A program made the translations under genes and the position numbers. Below are positions 9,275 through 17,372 of a stretch of 64,000 nt of DNA, piece by piece. Origin of the DNA: Synergistaceae bacterium (GTDB taxonomy: Bacteria; Synergistota; Synergistia; Synergistales; Aminobacteriaceae); NCBI GenBank assembly GCA_018436725.1, contig JAHDKT010000062.1:32768-96767 (forward strand), written 5' to 3'. Under the pieces are notes generated by a model. The model was given only the letters and a program-made list of their open reading frames with translations, did no database searches and was not told the origin of the DNA. The stretch's first letter is position 1. Each line of letters opens with the position of its first letter.

Positions 9275-10384
9275 ATGCTCCTGTTGCTTGATGCGCCGAA
9301 CCTCGGCGAGCGAGAAAAAGAAATGTTGCTCCAATGCGTCGACTCCACCTACGTCTCCACCGCCGGGCCCTTCGTGCCCGAGTTCGAGGAACGCTTCGCC
9401 CGGTATCTTGGAGCGCCGGCGGCCGTCGCCGTCCAAAGCGGAACGGCTGCCATCCACATCGCGCTTGAAGAGCTTGGCGTAGGTGCGGGCGACGAAGTGA
9501 TCGTCCCCGCGCTCAGCTTCGTCGCCTCGGTCAACCCCGTCCTCTACGCAGGAGCCTTCCCCGTACTGGTCGACGTGGATGCCGACACGTGGACGCTCGG
9601 CATCCGAAAGGTCCACGAAGCCATCACCCCCCGGACGAAGGCGATCATCCCCGTAAACCTCTACGGCAACCCGTGCGACATGGACGCGCTGCTCGAGATC
9701 TGCGAACAGCGCAACATCGCGATCGTTGAGGACGCCACAGAAAGCCTCGGCGGCACGTGGCGCGGAAAGCCCACCGGCACGCTGGGGGAGTTCGGCTGCT
9801 TCAGCTTCAACGGAAACAAGCTGATCACCACCGGAGGTGGCGGCATGGTGACAGCCCGCGACGCCGAACGGGCGAAACGAGTCAAATTCCTCGTGAACCA
9901 GGCGCGGGACGCCTCGAAAGGTTACTACCACCCCGAGCTGGGCTATAACTACCGGATGACCAATCTTGAAGCCTCCCTCGGTCTGGCGCAGATGGAGCGC
10001 ATCGATTTTTTCCTGCAAAAGAAGCGGATGTTCGCGCGGATCTACAAAGAAGCCTTGGACGGTCTTCCGGGCGTCGCCCTCCAGAAAGAAACGCCGGGCG
10101 CCGAAAGTGCATGGTGGCTTCCCTCCATCACCGTTGAGCACGTTTCTGTCCCCGAGCTTCAAGAAGCGCTCCGCGAACGTGGCGTTCCTACACGGCGCAT
10201 CTTCTCGCCGTTGCATACCTACCCCTATCTGCAGAAGCACGCTCCCTTCCCCTGCCCGAACGCCGAGCGAATCTACGAACAGGGCCTCAACCTCCCCGCC
10301 TCGACGGCGAACGACGAGGAATCCGTGCGGCGCGCTGCGGAGATCGTGCGGACTGTACTGCTCGAAAAGGGTGCTCATGAATGA
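9275..10384 (+). CDS. legC: LegC-type PLP sugar aminotransferase
   Basis: LegC converts the 4-keto sugar made by LegB into the 4-amino sugar using glutamate and PLP. The 369-residue protein belongs to the DegT/DnrJ/EryC1 family: the SGTAAIH stretch near residue 55, EDATESLGG and the SFNGNKLITTGGGG motif with the PLP lysine (K of GNK) are all there. I chose ATG at 9275, seven bases after AAGGTG, over the GTG at 9266. Its stop overlaps the next start (ATGA), pointing to coupled translation with legG. Confidence 0.87.
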   Translation: MLLLLDAPNLGEREKEMLLQCVDSTYVSTAGPFVPEFEERFARYLGAPAAVAVQSGTAAIHIALEELGVGAGDEVIVPALSFVASVNPVLYAGAFPVLVDVDADTWTLGIRKVHEAITPRTKAIIPVNLYGNPCDMDALLEICEQRNIAIVEDATESLGGTWRGKPTGTLGEFGCFSFNGNKLITTGGGGMVTARDAERAKRVKFLVNQARDASKGYYHPELGYNYRMTNLEASLGLAQMERIDFFLQKKRMFARIYKEALDGLPGVALQKETPGAESAWWLPSITVEHVSVPELQEALRERGVPTRRIFSPLHTYPYLQKHAPFPCPNAERIYEQGLNLPASTANDEESVRRAAEIVRTVLLEKGAHE

Positions 10385-11526
10385 AGCGCAAGATTGCCGT
10401 CGTTACAGCTACCCGCGCCGAGTACGGGCTGCTCTACTGGTTGATGAAGGAGATTCAGGCCGACTCGGAACTACAGTTGCAGCTCATGGTTACGGGGGCG
10501 CACCTCTCGCATGAATTCGGCTTGACGTGGAAGGAGATCGAAGCCGACGGCTTCGCCATCGACGCGAAGGTAGAAATGCTGCTCTCCGGAGATTCCACCG
10601 TCGGGGTGACCAAGTCGCTCGGTCTTGGCGTCATCGGATTCGCCGATGCGCTGGAACGGCTGAAGCCGGACGTGCTCGTCATCCTCGGCGACAGGTACGA
10701 GATGCTCGGCGTCGCGGCGGCGACGGCTCTTGCGGGAGTTCCCATAGCGCATATTCACGGCGGCGAAATCACGCGCGGCGCATACGACGACGCATTCCGG
10801 CACGCCATCAGCAAGATGAGTTCGCTCCACTTCGTCGCGCACGAGACCTACCGTAGAAGGGTCGTGCAGATGGGGGAGCCGCCCGAATCGGTTATCGTCG
10901 TCGGCCCCGCATGCGCCGACGCTTTGCTTCGTCTTCCCTTGCCGACGAAGGAGGAGTTGGAAGACGAGCTGCATTTTTCTTTCGGGAAACCGCTTCTGCT
11001 GGCGACGTATCATCCGGAAACGCGTTCCTCTCAATCGACGGAATCGCAGATAACCGAAGTACTTGCCGCGCTCGAGGGGTTTCCATCCGCGACAGTGCTC
11101 TTCACGGGCGCAAATGCAGATACCGACGGACGGATCATCAACGAGCGAGTGCGGGACTTTTGCGAAGCCCGTCCCGACAAAAGCCTGTTCGTACACTCTC
11201 TGGGAAGGAAACGCTACTGGGGCATACTCTCTCTCGCCGACGTTGTTGTGGGAAACTCGTCCAGCGGCATTGTCGAAGCGCCGCTCCTGGGAACTCCGGT
11301 GGTTAATATCGGCGCACGCCAGGAGGGGAGAATCCGGGAAACGCTGGTCATCGACTGTCCGTGCCGGTCCGATGCCATTCGGCACGCCGTCGAACATGCG
11401 CTCTCCCTTGAGCACGGGCAACGCCGCGAGGACATCCCCAGCCCAGCTCGATTGATGGTGGCATTACTTCGCGCTGCACAGTTTGAAGTATCGAAACGGT
11501 TTTACGATATCCCATGGACGGAGTGA
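10381..11526 (+). CDS. legG: Hydrolysing NDP-sugar 2-epimerase (LegG/NeuC family)
   Basis: This enzyme releases the nucleotide while inverting C2 of the diacetamido sugar, giving the 6-deoxy-mannose-type precursor for the synthase. The 381-residue protein shows family marks: TATRAEYGLL at the start, GDRYEML, HIHGGEITRGAYDD and a VGNSSSGIVEAPLLGTP stretch for nucleotide binding. It overlaps legC by four bases and is five bases before the synthase start. NeuC of sialic acid pathways is the main alternative, but the legB and legC neighbours favour legionaminic acid. Confidence 0.85.
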   Translation: MKRKIAVVTATRAEYGLLYWLMKEIQADSELQLQLMVTGAHLSHEFGLTWKEIEADGFAIDAKVEMLLSGDSTVGVTKSLGLGVIGFADALERLKPDVLVILGDRYEMLGVAAATALAGVPIAHIHGGEITRGAYDDAFRHAISKMSSLHFVAHETYRRRVVQMGEPPESVIVVGPACADALLRLPLPTKEELEDELHFSFGKPLLLATYHPETRSSQSTESQITEVLAALEGFPSATVLFTGANADTDGRIINERVRDFCEARPDKSLFVHSLGRKRYWGILSLADVVVGNSSSGIVEAPLLGTPVVNIGARQEGRIRETLVIDCPCRSDAIRHAVEHALSLEHGQRREDIPSPARLMVALLRAAQFEVSKRFYDIPWTE

Positions 11527-11530
11527 GCGA

Positions 11531-12604
11531 ATGAGCGTCTACATCATCGCCGAGGCGGGTGTGAACCACAACGGGTCTTTGGATACGGCGCTGCAACTGG
11601 TGGACGCGGCCTCCGAAGCAGGGGCCGACGCCGTCAAGTTCCAGACGTTTACGACCGAACGCCTTGTCCGGAAAAACGCGCCCAAGGCCGAGTACCAGAA
11701 GCAGGCCACCGGAACCGGCGAAAGCCAGTATGAGATGCTCCGACGACTCGAACTGCCCCGCGCGGCCCATGAAACGCTGTTTGAACGATGCTCGGCGCGG
11801 GGGATCGACTTCCTTTCCACACCCTTCGACGAGGAGAGCCTCGATTTCCTGACGGACGAGCTGCGACTGAAGACGATCAAACTCGGCTCGGGGGAGGTCA
11901 CCAACGGACCGCTGCTCCTCCGCACCGCCCGAAAAGGCGTGGACGTCATCCTCTCTACCGGAATGAGCACGCTCGGCGAAGTGGAGACGGCGCTCGCCTG
12001 CCTCGCCTTCGGCTACATCGCACCGAACGAATCCCCGTCGCTCGACGCGTTTCTCTCCGCCTATTTTTCTCCTGAGGGGCAGGACGCGCTTCAAAAACGA
12101 GTTACTTTGTTGCACTGCACAACGGAGTACCCGGCTCCGTTCGGCGAGGTCAACCTGCGCTCAATGCGCACCTTGAGAGATGCGTTTAACCTTCCGGTCG
12201 GCTACTCCGACCATACGGAGGGGGTCGCCGTCTCCATTGCCGCCGCCGCCCTCGGGGCTTCGGTGATCGAAAAGCACTTCACCCTTGACAGAGCGCTCCC
12301 GGGGCCGGATCATAAAGCTTCACTGGAACCGCGAGACCTCGCAGAGCTGGTGCTTTCCGTCCGTCAGACGGAGGCTGCGCTTGGGAGCGTCGTAAAAGCT
12401 CCATCCCCCTCGGAGCGTGAGAATCGGTGTATTGTACGCAAGAGTCTGGCGGCAAAACGTCCGATAAAAAAAGGAGAGCCTTTCTCATTGGAGAACCTTG
12501 CCTGTAAACGTCCCGGAGGGGGTATGTCCCCGTTCGCTTTTTGGAGCCTCATTGGACGAACGGCCGGTAGAGAGTATGCTGAGGACGAAGCCGTTGAAGA
12601 GTGA
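11531..12604 (+). CDS. legI: Legionaminic acid synthase (NeuB family)
   Basis: LegI condenses the released hexose with phosphoenolpyruvate to make the nine-carbon acid. The 357-residue protein begins IIAEAGVNHNGSL and has the VKFQTF motif, an HCTTEYPAP stretch and GYSDHTEG, all typical of NeuB-type synthases. The last ~60 residues form an SAF antifreeze-like domain. ATG at 11531 is used; the frame is open further up but runs back into legG. The choice of LegI rather than NeuB or PseI comes from context, not from a residue I can name. Confidence 0.85.
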   Translation: MSVYIIAEAGVNHNGSLDTALQLVDAASEAGADAVKFQTFTTERLVRKNAPKAEYQKQATGTGESQYEMLRRLELPRAAHETLFERCSARGIDFLSTPFDEESLDFLTDELRLKTIKLGSGEVTNGPLLLRTARKGVDVILSTGMSTLGEVETALACLAFGYIAPNESPSLDAFLSAYFSPEGQDALQKRVTLLHCTTEYPAPFGEVNLRSMRTLRDAFNLPVGYSDHTEGVAVSIAAAALGASVIEKHFTLDRALPGPDHKASLEPRDLAELVLSVRQTEAALGSVVKAPSPSERENRCIVRKSLAAKRPIKKGEPFSLENLACKRPGGGMSPFAFWSLIGRTAGREYAEDEAVEE

Positions 12605-12635
12605 ACGAACGGACAGATTGGAGCTCCAAGGGAAG

Positions 12636-13274
12636 ATGCGGCGCATACTGATCCTTGCCGCGGGAGGGCATGCTTCCGTCCTTCACGATGTTTTGTTCTC
12701 CCTCGGATCGCCTCCATACGGTGTAATCGACCGGAAATTGATGGCCGGAGACCTTTGGGAGGATCTCACTGTTCTAGGCGATGATGACCTGCTCTCGACG
12801 CTCTCGCCGGAGGAATTCGTCTTAGTGAACGGCCTCGGCGCAAGTCCGGACTGCGCCCCCAGAAACGCGCTCTACGCCCGCTTCCGGGGCAAGGGCTTCT
12901 CCTTCCCACCTCTGAAGCATCCTTCGGCGGTTTTCGCGCGCAATGTCGTTTTTGAAGCGGGTTGCCAGATCATGGCGGGGGCTGTTCTGCAAAGCGGCGT
13001 TGTGGTAGGCGAGAACAGCGTGGTCAACACACGGGCAAGTATCGACCATCACTGCCGGATCGGGGCGGGAGCCTTCATAAGCCCCGGAGCGGTTCTCTGC
13101 GGCGGAGTCAGCGTGGAAGAAGGCGCTTTTATCGGAGCTGGAGCCGTTCTGCTCCCCGGTGTGCGCGTGGGCGAAAAGGCCGTCGTCGGGGCTGGTTCTG
13201 TGGTGCTTCAATCTGTTCGGGGGCATTCGATAGTGGCGGGCAACCCTGCCCGACGTCTTCGCCTTCTTGAATAG
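12636..13274 (+). CDS. Left-handed beta-helix acetyltransferase, PglD/NeuD-like (LegH candidate)
   Basis: The likely role is N-acetylation of the 4-amino sugar made by LegC, with acetyl-CoA as donor. The 212-residue protein has a Rossmann-like sugar-binding N-terminus (LILAAGGHASVLHDVL) and a hexapeptide-repeat C-terminus from about residue 95, ending IVAGNPARRLRLL. The expected catalytic base is the first His of the SIDHHCRIGAG stretch. ATG at 12636 lies close behind AAGGGAAG. In other clusters this acetyltransferase is named LegH; I infer the role from position between legI and legF. Confidence 0.75.
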   Translation: MRRILILAAGGHASVLHDVLFSLGSPPYGVIDRKLMAGDLWEDLTVLGDDDLLSTLSPEEFVLVNGLGASPDCAPRNALYARFRGKGFSFPPLKHPSAVFARNVVFEAGCQIMAGAVLQSGVVVGENSVVNTRASIDHHCRIGAGAFISPGAVLCGGVSVEEGAFIGAGAVLLPGVRVGEKAVVGAGSVVLQSVRGHSIVAGNPARRLRLLE

Positions 13275-13358
13275 CGAAAAAGCCGAAAGTAAGTTCCGGA
13301 CGCGAGGATAACAAAGCGCCTCCGAATTCTCGATGCATCAAGAAACGGGGATGGTATA

Positions 13359-14075
13359 GTGATCGCGGACAAAAGTGTGCTTGCGCTTGTTCCCGCGCGA
13401 GCGGGGAGCAAGGGACTTCCCGGAAAAAACATCAGAGACTTTTGCGGGAAGCCGTTGCTTCAATGGAGCGTCGAGCACGGTCTTTCTTCCCGCTATGTCG
13501 ACAAGGTTCTTGTCTCCACGGATTCGGAGGAGTTCGCGGAGATCGCTCGCAAGGGGGGAGCGGAGGTTCCCTTTCTCAGACCGGAGCATCTTGCTTCCGA
13601 CATGGCCGCAAGCGTGGACGTCATTCTCCATGCGGTGGATTTTCTTGAGAAGCGTGCTCGAAGATTCGATATTCTCGTGTTGCTTGAGCCTACTTCTCCG
13701 CTGCGAAAACCGGAGGACATCGACGGAGCGCTCGAACTGCTTCTCTCCAGGCCGGAGGCGGAGAGCGTCGTCTCCATTTCGCTCACCGAAGCGCATCATC
13801 CGGCGTTTCTCATGAAGACAAAAGAGGCTGGATTTCTTGAACCGTTTCTCACTGACTTCAAAGTAATCAGAAGGCAGGATATTTCTCCGCTTTTCTTCCT
13901 CGACGGAACGGTCTACATAAGTTGGATCGATGCTCTAAGGAGAAGACGCAGTTTTTACCACGAGAAGACTCTTGGGTACGAGGTGCCGAAGTACCAGTCC
14001 TTTGAAGTGGACGACATGGACGATTTTTTAATCTGCGAAGCCCTGTACAGGGCGAAATTCGTCGCAAAGGAGTAA
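13359..14075 (+). CDS. legF: CMP-legionaminic acid synthetase (NeuA/LegF family)
   Basis: This cytidylyltransferase activates the nonulosonic acid with CTP to give the donor used by Maf. The 238-residue protein opens with the nucleotide-binding ALVPARAGSKGLPGKN and has a STDSEEFAEIA stretch and LLEPTSPLR, as in NeuA. GTG at 13359 is the most upstream start that fits; an extended -10-like TGGTATAGT overlaps it, so a start a few codons later (GTG at 13377) cannot be excluded. It is seven bases before the amidotransferase gene. Confidence 0.87.
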   Translation: MIADKSVLALVPARAGSKGLPGKNIRDFCGKPLLQWSVEHGLSSRYVDKVLVSTDSEEFAEIARKGGAEVPFLRPEHLASDMAASVDVILHAVDFLEKRARRFDILVLLEPTSPLRKPEDIDGALELLLSRPEAESVVSISLTEAHHPAFLMKTKEAGFLEPFLTDFKVIRRQDISPLFFLDGTVYISWIDALRRRRSFYHEKTLGYEVPKYQSFEVDDMDDFLICEALYRAKFVAKE

Positions 14076-14081
14076 TGTGGA

Positions 14082-15278
14082 ATGACCAGTCTGAGAAAGT
14101 GCGAACGCTGTCTTCTCCCGGAGACGTACGAGACGCTCGAGATCGCGGAAGACGATTCTTCGTGCAATATGTGCCGGGGCAGCGAATTTAAAAAACAAAA
14201 TATAGATTGGGACAGAAGAAAGAAGCATTTCGGCACGATCATCGAGAAGTATAGGGGAAAGAGCGACTACGACTGCATCGTCCCATTCAGCGGAGGCAAG
14301 GACAGCACCTTCACCCTTTACTACCTTGTGAAGGAGTACGGAATCAAGCCGCTCGTCGTTCGCTTCAACCATGGTTTCTATCGGCCGGGACATGAAGAAA
14401 ACGTTAATCGGACCTTGAGGAAGCTCGGGGTGGATTTCATCGACTTCAGGCCGAACTGGACCATCGTGAAGCGCCTTATGCAAGAGTCGTTCGAGAGAAA
14501 GACCGACTTTTGCTGGCACTGTCATACGGGCGTTTACTCCTTCCCTCTGCGGATCGCAGTCCGTTTCGACGTGCCGCTCGTCGTATGGGGGGAACCGCTC
14601 TCGGAACTCTCCGCCTACTATACCTACGAAGGCGACGACGTCGAATTCGAGGACGAGGAGAAGTTCAACATGGTCCGAAACCTCGGCATCACCGCGGACG
14701 ACATGTACGGCATGATCCACGCCGAGGATTTCCCGGTGGACAGGCGCGACCTGCTTCCCTACACCTACCCGACCGTGGACGAGCTGAAAAAACTCGGCTG
14801 TTACTCGATATGTCTGGGGAGTTTCATCCCGTGGGACTACAGGAAACAGACGAAGATGATCATTGACGAACTCGGGTGGGTCGGACTCGATATCGAAAGC
14901 GCACCCAGAGATGTGAACGGCGAGTTCGCCAAGGTCGAATGCTGGCTGCAGGGAACAAGAGATTACGTGAAGTATCTGAAGCGCGGCTACGGTCGCGTGA
15001 CCCAGCTTGTCAACTTCGAGATCCGAAGCGGCAGAATGACCACCGAGGAGGGGCGTAGGCTCGTAGAGGCGTACGATGCATTCAAGCCCGCATCTCTCCA
15101 AGTTTTCCTGGAGTACATGGGAATGACCGAGAACGAGTTCAACGACACCGTCGCCAGGTTCGCGGTCGCTCCATGGGCTCCGGATTTTAAAAGGAAACTT
15201 CCGGAAATTCGCCTTGCTGACATGGACTCCTGGTATCGCGAGGACAATCGGAAATACGAAGGAGAGAACGAAAAGTGA
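14082..15278 (+). CDS. N-acetyl sugar amidotransferase, WbuX/PseA/PtmG type
   Basis: This family installs an acetamidino group in place of an acetamido group on nonulosonic acids, using ATP and ammonia. The 398-residue protein has an N-terminal CxxC pair (CERC and CNMC) likely to bind zinc, then a PP-loop SGGKDS at about residue 70 for ATP. Downstream HisH-like and HisF-like genes supply the ammonia, as in the WbuX-WbuY-WbuZ set. The gene overlaps the HisH-like gene by four bases (GTGA). The predicted product is a 5-acetamidino legionaminic acid. Confidence 0.82.
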   Translation: MTSLRKCERCLLPETYETLEIAEDDSSCNMCRGSEFKKQNIDWDRRKKHFGTIIEKYRGKSDYDCIVPFSGGKDSTFTLYYLVKEYGIKPLVVRFNHGFYRPGHEENVNRTLRKLGVDFIDFRPNWTIVKRLMQESFERKTDFCWHCHTGVYSFPLRIAVRFDVPLVVWGEPLSELSAYYTYEGDDVEFEDEEKFNMVRNLGITADDMYGMIHAEDFPVDRRDLLPYTYPTVDELKKLGCYSICLGSFIPWDYRKQTKMIIDELGWVGLDIESAPRDVNGEFAKVECWLQGTRDYVKYLKRGYGRVTQLVNFEIRSGRMTTEEGRRLVEAYDAFKPASLQVFLEYMGMTENEFNDTVARFAVAPWAPDFKRKLPEIRLADMDSWYREDNRKYEGENEK

Positions 15279-15895
15279 TCGGTATCGTCGATCTGGAGCG
15301 GGGGAACATCGGTTCCGTCAAGAATGCCGTGGAGTTTCTCGGCGAAATTCCTATCGTTCTTGATTCGCCTTCCGGGATCGATGAATGCGACGGAATTATC
15401 CTGCCCGGGGTAGGTTCCTTTTTCAACAGCATGACCGAGATGAAAAGGCGCGGTTTCGACGCAGCTTTGAGAGAGTACGCCGCAGGAGGCGGGCGGATCC
15501 TCGGCATCTGTCTCGGGATGCAGCTTCTGGCCTCGTTCGGAACCGAGAACGGCGACATCGAAGGTGTCGCCCTTATTCCGGGGCGTGTTCGCAGAATGAA
15601 CGTTCCGAACGATCTCCGGCTTCCCCATGTGGGATGGAACGGAGTTGAGAGAACGAGAGTCCACCCCCTTTTTCATGGAGTCAAGGAGGGTGTGGATTTT
15701 TATTTTACGCACTCCTATGTCTTCGAGGTCGAGAACGAGGAACATGCGCTCGGGAAGACGCTCTACGGAGAACGTTTCACATCCGTCGTTGCTGTCGGGA
15801 ACGTTTGGGGAGTCCAGTTCCATCCGGAGAAGAGCCAGAAGAGCGGTCTCAGATTATTGAGAAATTTTCTCGAGGAGGAGACGGAAGCATGCTGA
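15275..15895 (+). CDS. HisH-like glutaminase subunit of sugar amidotransferase (WbuY type)
   Basis: This glutamine amidotransferase hydrolyses glutamine and channels ammonia to the HisF-like partner. The 206-residue class I domain keeps the nucleophile Cys in GICLGMQLLA and the His-Glu pair in FHPEKSQKSG. It is a paralogue of the true HisH at 60704-61327. I do not call it hisH because it lies between the PP-loop amidotransferase and a HisF-like protein that has lost a catalytic Asp. GTG at 15275 overlaps the previous stop. Confidence 0.82.
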   Translation: MIGIVDLERGNIGSVKNAVEFLGEIPIVLDSPSGIDECDGIILPGVGSFFNSMTEMKRRGFDAALREYAAGGGRILGICLGMQLLASFGTENGDIEGVALIPGRVRRMNVPNDLRLPHVGWNGVERTRVHPLFHGVKEGVDFYFTHSYVFEVENEEHALGKTLYGERFTSVVAVGNVWGVQFHPEKSQKSGLRLLRNFLEEETEAC

Positions 15896-16647
15896 AGACG
15901 CGTCTCATTCCAGTTCTCCTGCTTCGGGGAGGGCGCATGGTCAAGGGGGTCTCCTTCGCAGACTACCGTGACACCGGCGATCCCGTTTTCGCCTCCAGGG
16001 TCTACAATTCGCAGCTGGTCGACGAGCTGGTTTTTTTGGACATCGATGCTACTTCGGAGAATCGGGAGACGAATATCGCCGTCATTTCCGCCGTCTCGAA
16101 AGAGTGTTTTATGCCTCTGGCCATCGGCGGGGGGATACGTTCGGTAGAGGGGATGCATCGCCTGCTGGAAAGCGGAGCGGACAAGGTAGTTGTAACAAGC
16201 GCTGCTTTTGATACGCCCAGGCTGATACGGGACGGCGCCGATGAGTTCGGCAGTCAATGCATCGTCGTCGGAATGGATGTTCGTCTCGTCGACGGACGGT
16301 ACGCTCTCTTTTCTCACTCGGGAAGGGTGCGCAGGGAGATTTCCATTCAAGAACACATGGAGGTCTGTCAGGAGATGGGAGCGGGAGAGTTTTTTCTCAA
16401 CTCCATCGACCGCGACGGGAGGATGGAGGGGTATGATCTCGACCTGATTCGCTTTGTCGTGGAACGGGCCTCGATACCGGTTATCGCGTGCGGCGGTGCG
16501 GGAAACTTCATGCACCTTGTGGATGCGGTGAAAAAAACAGGAGTAAGCGCGCTTGCGATGGCGAGCATCTTCCACTTCGGAGACAACAACCCCATAAGAG
16601 CACGTTTCTTTTTAAAGAATTACGGGGTCAAGGTCAAGGAAGTCTGA
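15889..16647 (+). CDS. HisF-like subunit of sugar amidotransferase (WbuZ type)
   Basis: The 252-residue TIM barrel probably conveys ammonia from the HisH-like partner to the WbuX-type enzyme. It starts LKTRLIPVLLLRGGRMVKG, where true HisF has IPCLDV: the catalytic Asp at position 11 is Leu here. The second Asp region (VVGMDV) and phosphate-binding glycines are kept. The real HisF at 59218-59994 in this same window has Asp11, a useful internal control. ATG at 15889 overlaps the HisH-like stop by seven bases. Confidence 0.82.
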   Translation: MLKTRLIPVLLLRGGRMVKGVSFADYRDTGDPVFASRVYNSQLVDELVFLDIDATSENRETNIAVISAVSKECFMPLAIGGGIRSVEGMHRLLESGADKVVVTSAAFDTPRLIRDGADEFGSQCIVVGMDVRLVDGRYALFSHSGRVRREISIQEHMEVCQEMGAGEFFLNSIDRDGRMEGYDLDLIRFVVERASIPVIACGGAGNFMHLVDAVKKTGVSALAMASIFHFGDNNPIRARFFLKNYGVKVKEV

Positions 16648-16666
16648 TGGAAGGGAGACTCGAAAA

Positions 16667-17326
16667 ATGTTGCTGGACGAAGGGGAACGAGATTCGCTCA
16701 GTCTGTACGCCGCAGATCAGCTGAATGCTTTATTCCCGGACGGGAACCCGGTTCCGCCGGGTTTCCTACGGGACGTTCTCCCGCGTGCTTTGGAACGTGT
16801 CGAGCATTGTTTCTCGCGTATCGCCGACAGGTATTTTTTCGACGGCGAGCGGGTGCTTTTCAACCATCTGCACGGCGATCAGTACGGCATGTTCCTCTAC
16901 TTTCTTTCAAATACGCTCTATAGGATGGGAGAAGATACGTCCGTCTGCGCGAAACTCTTTGCCCTGAACAAGGCGCTACACGGTGTGGACGCCTTCTACG
17001 AAGTGGAGCTTCCCGACGTCTTTCGCTGGGTTCATCCTCTGGGGACGGTACTGGGCAGAGGAAGCTACAGCGACTTTTTCTTGGTCTACCAGAGGTGCGG
17101 GATAGGCTCGAATAAAGACGTCTACCCGAAGCTGGGAAAATTTTGTTCGATGCATCCCGGAAGCAGCGTTCTGGGGAGCTGCGACGTGGGAGAACGCTGC
17201 GAGCTGGGCGCCGAGGCGCTGCTGCTCGATAGCTCGCTCCCCGAGGGTACGCTTTACGTGGGCACGCCGGGGAGCTTCCGAACGATTCGAAGAGAGCCCG
17301 ATCTCTCTCGCTGGCGAAATGTTTGA
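16667..17326 (+). CDS. Serine acetyltransferase-like protein of unknown substrate
   Basis: The 219-residue protein looks like a serine O-acetyltransferase: a helical N-terminal half (to about residue 120) and a left-handed beta-helix end with VHPLGTVLGRG, YPKLGKFCSMHPGSSVLGSC and a final YVGTPGSFRT. The His in VHPLG could act as base. The helix is short, only a few turns. Its place between the WbuZ-like gene and an aminotransferase gene suggests that it acylates the nonulosonic acid or a linked sugar rather than serine. I infer that role from neighbours only. Confidence 0.6.
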   Translation: MLLDEGERDSLSLYAADQLNALFPDGNPVPPGFLRDVLPRALERVEHCFSRIADRYFFDGERVLFNHLHGDQYGMFLYFLSNTLYRMGEDTSVCAKLFALNKALHGVDAFYEVELPDVFRWVHPLGTVLGRGSYSDFFLVYQRCGIGSNKDVYPKLGKFCSMHPGSSVLGSCDVGERCELGAEALLLDSSLPEGTLYVGTPGSFRTIRREPDLSRWRNV

Positions 17327-17372
17327 GACTAAAAAAGACCGTTATTTCATTGAAAACGCAGAGGTGAAAACT

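Noticed and set aside
8954..10378. Long open frame on the minus strand opposite legB and legC
   Set aside because: The plus-strand genes show clear catalytic motifs, while this frame has no recognisable domain or ribosome site.
15275..16647. A second hisH-hisF pair of histidine synthesis
   Set aside because: The HisF-like copy lacks Asp11, the genes follow a PP-loop sugar amidotransferase, and a complete hisH-hisF pair exists at 59218-61327.
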